DNA of 64,000 nucleotides from positions 64,334 to 128,333 of the forward strand of contig JACEEZ010020501.1 of the NCBI GenBank assembly GCA_016584305.1, read 5' to 3'. The position numbers were made by a program, and so were the translations under genes. Below, piece by piece: positions 58,451-64,000 of this stretch. How positions within the stretch are numbered: the stretch's first letter is position 1; the number at the start of each line of letters is the position of its first letter. Origin of the DNA: Chionoecetes opilio. Lineage: Eukaryota; Arthropoda; Malacostraca; Decapoda; Majidae. Below the pieces are notes generated by a model, which was not told where the DNA came from, did no database searches, and saw nothing but the letters and a program-made list of their open reading frames with translations.

Positions 58451-58987
58451 AGATTCAAGCTCCTCTTGACTTGGTCCTTGAAGGCCAGGGGAATTTGACG
58501 AAGAGTGTAGATGGCGAACAGTACTGCACCATCCTTAAGATAAATCCTCTGGAAGGCCCCACCATAGGTTTAAGTGGTGTGGATCCTAGAGCACCCTTTG
58601 TCTACCAAAACGTCCTGAAACTCCTTCAAGAAGTAGGCCTTGGCCTATGAAGGTGACTTTGGTAGTTGAAAGGGAGCTCTGTGCATCTGTTCACATGCGT
58701 GACATCTAAGATTGGCTTGGGGAAGTCTGGAGACATGATGGCCAACTCTTGACAGTGGCCATATAAGAAAGTGGAGTCGGGATGCCCTCATAAACTCGAA
58801 TCTAGGCAGAGCAGGACCGCTCGTCTAAAGTGAGAGTAGCCGATAATGTCCCGAGAGCAGGAGCCATCTCGGAACCATCTGCCATCGACGTTGTAGTCGG
58901 CGAAAGGGGCTGTAGGCTACTCCGGGGAATCCAGACTCTCTAGGTGTTGCGGGCCAATCACCGAGATGTCAGCACTGTGGTCAGGCA

Positions 58988-60511
58988 TCATGGGCAGGCG
59001 TGAAGTGACGTCTCCATGCGTGATGAGTACACAGATGTTTTGGGGCATCTTGGAGTTGGAGCAAGAAGGAGAACCCATGCGACGACAACTGTTTGTCTTG
59101 CGTCCCGAGGTTGGCCAGAGGTAGGGGAAGCACCATTACTACCTGGGGTTTTCCACGTTTGGAGTACGTGGTCGGTCCTTCTGCTGTCCTTTGCAACATG
59201 AGTCGTAATGTCCAAAGCGAAGACAATTAGGCGACATTGGGGCTTGTGCGGGCACTTTGCTGTGCGTGGAAAGTGACCTCGATGGCCGCAGCTATGACAG
59301 GTGCTCTGAGCAGCGGGGGCACTGTGCTGTACCGTGCTGTTTCGCGCAGCACTGGCAAACATATGCAGGCTTGGATGTCGCTGAAAAATGAGGGACCGTC
59401 TTGGCGCGTCCCGTCTGTTTCTTGGCCTTCTGATACGATGACACGGCTTGCACCTGTTCAGGGGGGGGCGCGAATGTCAGAGGTTGCACACCTGGCGGCC
59501 TCGTAAGAGCGGCAGGCTGTGGGCGACGTCCTGAAGAGAGCAAGTTTCCTCCAGGGAGATGATGCGCTGGACCAGCTCTTCATCCTTTACGCCCATCAGG
59601 ATCACCGTCTTGATTTGGGTCTCCTGGCAGACAGATGAGCTTCCCGGGGCAGACGTCAACTTCCTCCGCGACGCGGCGCAGGCGGACGTAGAACTCGTTT
59701 AAACGATTCAAACCCTCCAACTGCTTGCAGCTGAACAACTCTCCTGCGTATGACCTCGTTACGTATCCCTTGATATGTAACTGATGAGCATCCAATACCT
59801 CGTCGACGGGCTTGTCTGTAGAAGGTGGTATCTGTAAAGTATGCTCCAGAGCATGCTGTGTTCAGGGAGAGGCACATACGTAGCTGGATGAGTTGTTTGG
59901 GGTGGGGTAGGCTAGACAAATCCACCATCGTAGCATAATCGTGCCAACGACGTCTCCCTTCTCTGAATATCTGGAACGTAGCGTCAGGTTGAAGTGGGTG
60001 GTGTCTGAGTAATAGCCTTTTGTAGGGGCGGGGTGTGGGGGCGCAGCAGCAGTCGCGTTAGCACTCGCTGCTGTGGGTGGAAGCGGGGGTTGAGGTGCAG
60101 CATGGAGATCAAACGCCTCGAATTTTGCGTTGTCTTCCTCTCGGCGTGGAGATCGTCGTGTCTCCCAGCTTCCTCTTTTCGTCGTCTCCTTTCCTCGTCC
60201 CTACGTCTCGTATCTTCCATCCATTTGAGTAGGCACAGGATGTCTGGACCCTGTGGTGGGGAAGGAGACCTTCGTTCAGCACCTCCAGGGGAAAGTGAAA
60301 CTGGGGGTGGCGGTGAAGTCGGTGGCGAGGGGTCGGGAAATAACTCGTCGTCGAGTTGAAGTGCGTCAGCTGCATGGTTCTCGATGTGGCCCGTGTTTCC
60401 ATGGTCATGGTGGGTAGACTGAACTAGACGAAGTCTACACTGATAAGACTTGTCAGTCGCTGGCGTCTTGTAGGCAGAATTATGTAAAATAGCCATTACA
60501 AGACAATCCAA
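58988..60511 (-). pseudogene. Gypsy gag remnant with two zinc knuckles
   Basis: Minus-strand frames from 60511 contain a Pro-rich and Arg/Glu-rich N-terminal part (RRRDEERRRR-like near 60170). Two knuckles follow near the end: C-x2-C-x3-H-x4-C (CQCCAKQHGTAQC, 59319-59357) and, in another frame, CHSCGHRGHFPRTAKC (59252-59299), whose last spacing is two residues longer than usual. A frameshift separates them. Gag packages the element RNA. No protease motif is secure. Confidence 0.7.
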
Positions 60512-60860
60512 GGGAGACAGTATACTTGCGTGTGTGTATGTGCGGTCAGGTTGGGCGGGTGGAGGCTAGGCGGGTAAAATGGACTCGCGTCGCCTCACTT
60601 TCCTTCTCAGTCACCCGTGAGATATGATGAGGGAGGGTGTACTGCCTCGCTCTCCGCTCCGTGCCAAGAAAATGGCCAGGAGGTGCCCTTAGAATGCCAG
60701 TTTTAGACACAAAAATGACACTACACTTCACTGGATGCACAGTACCTTCCTAACACACGCACAAGTCCGCTATAACTGCACAGGACGCTATGTCCACTGT
60801 ATCGCGTAGACACTGGAAACTTTCTGTGTTCTGTGTATCCTTGTAGAAGCCGTCTCACTG

Positions 60861-60878
60861 CGCCATGTATCGGGGCCA
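60861..60878 (-). other. Candidate primer-binding site
   Basis: On the minus strand TGGCCCCGATACATGGCGC follows the 5' LTR end. It contains two TGG starts (TGGCCCC and TGGCGCAGTG), either of which could pair with a tRNA 3' end. The matching tRNA is not identified. Confidence 0.45.
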
Positions 60879-61152
60879 TGTATCACCTTATCCGCGTAAT
60901 CCCCAAAGGGTAAATCAAAGTCCTTAGGAAGCTTCTTGTAGGTTCTTATTTCTTATTCTTTTATAGGAATACAGAATGGGGGACGGCGTAAGAGCCTCAG
61001 TGTGTCCGTCCTACCCGCTACTCTGCTACTGACTATGGCAGCGAGCTATATTGTCGCTGCCAGACGTAAAGTCTTACATTGTCGTACGCTATACATACGT
61101 AATAAATATAATCCTACGGGCATGATAACAGTGGAATATTCCCTATCCTACA
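60879..61152 (-). repeat. 5' LTR of the Gypsy-type element
   Basis: 274 bp, partner of 55588-55854. The right edge CCTACA is sharp. It differs from its partner by several indels and substitutions. Confidence 0.85.
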
Positions 61153-61159
61153 AAAGGAC

Positions 61160-61640
61160 TTAAATTCACTGACCACATTTCTTCATCCCACTTGTGGATC
61201 GTTGCATACCGCTCATACCGTTCCAAGTACATGTCCACGTCATCTAACTTTTATCGTATTTGGGGAGTTTGAGAGTCGGGGTGGCACTAACAACTGGGGC
61301 CGGCACGGGTTGAGCACTTACTTCGTTCACGGAGGTCTGCGAACGAGCCAGGCGAGTTTTTTTCGAGTCCAGAGTTTCAAAGTAACTGTCGCTCCTCTTC
61401 ACGTAACTGTCGCTCCTCTTCACGTAACTGTCGCTCCCCCCACGTAACTGTCGCTCCTCCTCACGTAACTGGCTCCTCCTCACGTGCTTGTCGCTCCTCC
61501 TCACGTGTTTGTCGCTCCTCATCGCGACGCTGTACTCGAAGCTTCCGCTCTGGTCAGAGAGTTCTCGCACTAAAGTCCCCTTTAAATCTTCACCTTCATA
61601 TCTAAACTCGTTCGAGTTCAAGACACGTTTCATTGCTTCG
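61160..61640 (-). pseudogene. Gag N-terminal fragment of a second LTR element
   Basis: A 129-residue minus-strand frame (61244-61633) starts MKRVLNSNEFRYEG and passes through an Arg/Asp/Ser repeat region. Past 61244, in shifted frame, it continues to a segment reading DVDMYLERYERYAT, a gag-like helix I recall from arthropod Gypsy elements. The frame then stops at 61152, where the neighbouring Gypsy element starts. Six or seven 21-bp units (GTAACTGTCGCTCCTCTTCA type, 61385-61520) code for seven-residue, charged, probably coiled-coil repeats. Confidence 0.65.
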
Positions 61641-61711
61641 TATTAACTCATTGTCACTACTAACGTTCTGCACTTCAAGCTCTTTACAACACACCAATCA
61701 CTGTCACTCTT

Positions 61712-61727
61712 CCGGGTCTGGGCACCA
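61712..61727 (-). other. Primer-binding site of the second LTR element
   Basis: Minus strand TGGTGCCCAGACCCGG, a good tRNA-complement form, lies between the gag fragment and the putative LTR. Confidence 0.65.
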
Positions 61728-61728
61728 T

Positions 61729-62285
61729 TGGGCAAGTTCGTGCACAGTGGTTGGTGGTGAGAAATGATAGAAAAGTAAATTTTCATATTTAATGACGGTA
61801 AATCTCAGTAGCACAAATCCACAAGGCCGTAGCAGAGAGACGTGAAGGCGAGGGAGGAAGGATGGCGCTTAATGGTTGCACGCCCAACACCTCCAGGGTG
61901 TCACACGGACGCTGAGCCACACCACGGGGCTCGCAAGATAGGGAGGGCGTCACCGCACCAGAGGGCGGAAGCTCGACGCACCCGCGTCTCGCCTAGGGCG
62001 CCTGCACACGGGGATGAGGAGACTGGTGCCCCTCACACTACCTGTCCCCCCTCAGAACCCTCAAACTCCTCTCGGGTCACTCGAACCGTGGGCCACACCA
62101 ACTCGGGGTACCGTCGATGAGAGGGTCCTGCACCGTCGCCCTCTCTCGCGTTTCTCCTTCTCGTCTCCTTGTTTTCGCGAGTCGAAACTGAAGTTCGACT
62201 CGTGGGTCCGGGTTGGTTCAATATACCTAAATACTAAATCCCGATTACATAGTTATAATTCCACCACCAAGGCTTAAAAATAATC
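61729..62285 (-). repeat. Putative 5' LTR of the second LTR element
   Basis: About 555 bp between the primer-binding site and the edge of the third element's pol. Near its downstream end (minus strand) CATTAAATATGAAAA may serve as a polyadenylation signal region. No second copy lies in the window, so the boundaries are approximate. Open frames through it (61842-62120 plus, 62033-62221 minus) are treated as noncoding. Confidence 0.5.
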
Positions 62286-62289
62286 ATCT

Positions 62290-64000
62290 AAAGGCCTGTG
62301 CTAGTCGACTGTATCTTGACAACGTCTCGCCTCATGTCCACCCCAAAAGAAGCGCTGCCTCAACCCCCAAGGTCTTCTTTTCCCCTAGGTGGCCGCTGTA
62401 AAAACCACCCTGCAACCGCGTAGCAAGTCCCGCCTCAAGGCGCGCGGGACCAACCCACTCAGTAACTCGGCCGCCCACGAGTATCATCCCCTCGCCGCTG
62501 CAGCACTCCATCCTCCAGTTTGCAGCATGGCCCACTGCTGCCACAGGTGCTTTGTGACGGGGCTCTCTGGTGCCACTTCCTGTCTGCTGGGGGGCTCTGG
62601 AGACTCTTCATTCACTGGATCAAGGAGCGAGATCCACATTCTCTCTCTGCGCCTGACGCCACTGCTCCTCGGCATCCACAGTGTCTCCCCAACACCTGCA
62701 GCCGCCGGCACAATCACACGCTCCTCTACCTTAGAGCAAGTGAGAACCCGGCTCCAACGGGCGGCGGCTTAGGCTATCTGCATTGTGATGATGCGGCCGG
62801 GGCGATGCTGGACTTCATACTGGTACTGCTCCAGCCGCCCCAGCCACCGTGCCAACTGCCCTTCAGGTGCCTTGAGGGTTTTCAGCCCCTGTCAGGCCGC
62901 GTGGTCTGTCCTGACGGGGAAATGGGCGCCATATAAGTAAAGATGGAAGTATTCCGTGCTCCTCACTACTGCCAGAAGCTCCTTCTGGTCACGCAGGTTA
63001 CGTTTGGGCCCAGTAAATTACCACTGTAAATTAGCTACCACGTGCTCTCTCCCATCCTTCCCTGCGACAGCACGGCGCCAGATCTTCGGCACTGGGATCG
63101 GTGTCCAACATGTAGGGCTGGCCGGGTTTGGGTTTGGGCAGCACCGGTGCTTCGACCAGGGCACGCTCAGGCTGTCAAACGCCTCCTGACAAGCCTCACT
63201 CCATTCGAAACGTGCCCCTTTCCTGGTGAGGTGGTGGAGAGAGGAGCGACACGGGCGAACTCAGGGACAAAGCGCCGGTGAAGGTGAAAAGGCCCAAGAA
63301 ACTCCGGACCATCAGCCCCGCTGGTGGGACGGGGCCCCTCCTGCACCACAGCAACCTTCTGGGGGTCGGTTTTCACCCGTCTCTGCCGACGATGTGCCCA
63401 GGAACGGCATCTCGGCTGGAAAAGGAGACACTTCTTCGGCCTGAGTTGGCAGCCCCCAGCCCCTGCGCACCTCTCTCAGCTGCTCCAGCTCTTCCTCGAA
63501 AAGTACCTCCAAAAACTAACACATCGCGATGTAGACGAGGGCCCGTTCTCCAGTGCAGTCCCTCCAAAACCCTCTCCATCAAACCGCTCAAAGCAGCTTG
63601 GCGCGTTACACAGACCGAAGGGCATAACGGTGAATTTCCAGAGCCCTGGTCAAAGGAGAATGCTGTCTTGGGTTTTGTCCTCCTCCACCTGGTGGTACCC
63701 CGACTTAAGGTCAGGGTGAAGAACCACTGGGCGCTGGCCAGGGCGTCCAGAGTACATCGATGCGCGGCAAAGGGTAGGAGTCCTTCCTGTTTGGGGTCAT
63801 TGAGCGCCCGGTAAACAACACAGAAGCGCCTCGAGCCGTCCTTCTTGGTCACCACCCACCACCGACGACCACGGGTACTACCTTTTCCACTACCCTTGCG
63901 CCTCCCGCTCCTTCACTGCCCCTGCTCCTTTCCGCCCGGCGGCGCGATCTCCGGGGGGTCTCGGGGGAGTGTTTTCGAATGGGCGGGGGGCTTCTGTTTT
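62290..64000 (-). pseudogene. Pol of a third Gypsy-type element, truncated at both sides
   Basis: On the minus strand from the window edge: RT start VTKKDGSRRFCVVYRALN (63802-63855), TAFSF near 63655, LMERVLEGL near 63565-63595, DVLVFGGTF near 63500-63530 (after the catalytic region, frame lost), VVGRDG-like near 63375; then YRRFVPEFARVAPL-like near 63240-63290 and RNase H end segments (VRTDHAA, PEGQLARWL, VQHRPG near 62790-62920); and an integrase zinc-domain piece GHLGEKKTLG (62365-62394) with LRQRFFWGG following. It ends near 62290 inside the integrase zinc domain, where the second element's LTR begins. Many frameshifts; inactive. The 5' part lies outside the window. Confidence 0.85.

Larger units (their letters stand above)
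55588..61152 (-). mobile_element. Gypsy-type (Ty3) LTR retrotransposon, 5.6 kb, decayed
   Basis: Two related LTRs (55588-55854 and 60879-61152) bound an internal region with gag and pol remnants on the minus strand. LTRs start TGTAGGATAG and end in TACA/CA. A polypurine tract GAGGAAGGGAGG (minus strand, 55855-55866) abuts the 3' LTR, and a TGG-starting primer-binding candidate abuts the 5' LTR. A 4-bp AAAG on both sides (55584-55587 and 61153-61156) may be the target duplication. LTRs differ by several substitutions and indels, and all frames are broken, so it is old and inactive. Its order, gag-RT-RNaseH-integrase, is Gypsy-like. Confidence 0.85.

Noticed and set aside
62389..62936. Plus-strand frames of 127-138 residues
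   Set aside because: Antisense to the RNase H and integrase remnants of the third Gypsy-type element.

Overview
This window is eukaryotic, most likely from an arthropod and probably a decapod crustacean. That placement is inference: it rests on the density of long microsatellites, the many TTAGG-type (pentanucleotide telomere-like) motifs and the mix of element families. There are no operons, ribosome binding sites or intact conserved host genes. Almost everything recognisable is a transposable element, mostly decayed and often nested, separated by AT-rich DNA and simple repeats.

Layout. 1-4.8 kb: noisy AT/homopolymer-rich sequence, then a broken gene of a multicopy invertebrate family ending in a cysteine-rich CXC-like cluster (3290-4763). 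5.4-6.05 kb: (GA)n block with flanks that recur inverted at 46.4-46.8 kb. 9.36-16.8 kb: an I-type LINE on the minus strand (CCHC ORF1; EN-RT-RNaseH ORF2) split inside its endonuclease by a 1.6-kb DNA element here called X. 17.9-22.9 kb: small inverted-repeat elements (a TTAA-flanked MITE pair and two fold-backs). 22.97-25.83 kb: a Tigger/pogo-like element. 26.6-28.2 kb: a second, inverted copy of X.

28.6-35.0 kb: a complete-ended 6.4-kb hAT element (13-bp TIRs, 8-bp TSD GACACGAT) with a decayed ZMYM-like transposase, a minisatellite and a nested 428-bp fold-back that has its own 8-bp TSD. 35.06-35.90 kb: a solo LTR with a 5-bp TSD. 36.75-37.05 kb: a tRNA-derived SINE with A and B boxes and TSDs. 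38.6-39.3 kb: an ~80-bp satellite interrupted by copy A (39.34-44.67 kb) of a TTAA-inserting transposon; copy A also holds two LINE 3' ends in tail-to-tail orientation. 45.7-46.4 kb: a hAT remnant. 47.06-49.02 kb: copy B of the TTAA transposon, whose empty site is preserved at 37.45 kb. 49.1-53.4 kb: noisy sequence with nothing recognisable. 53.4-54.1 kb: an inverted second copy of the LTR. 55.6-61.15 kb: a decayed Gypsy-type LTR element. It abuts the gag/LTR end of a second one (61.15-62.29 kb), which in turn abuts the pol of a third that runs off the window.

The strongest result is the TTAA transposon: two copies, TIRs, a duplicated TTAA, a paralogous empty site, a shared acidic N-terminal reading frame, and different minisatellites grown at the same internal position in each copy. 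Three stretches (about 1-4.1, 23.6-25.3 and 46.7-53.8 kb) look homopolymer-inflated, so frameshifts there may be consensus errors and not biology. All family names come from motif recognition by eye; no database search was possible.
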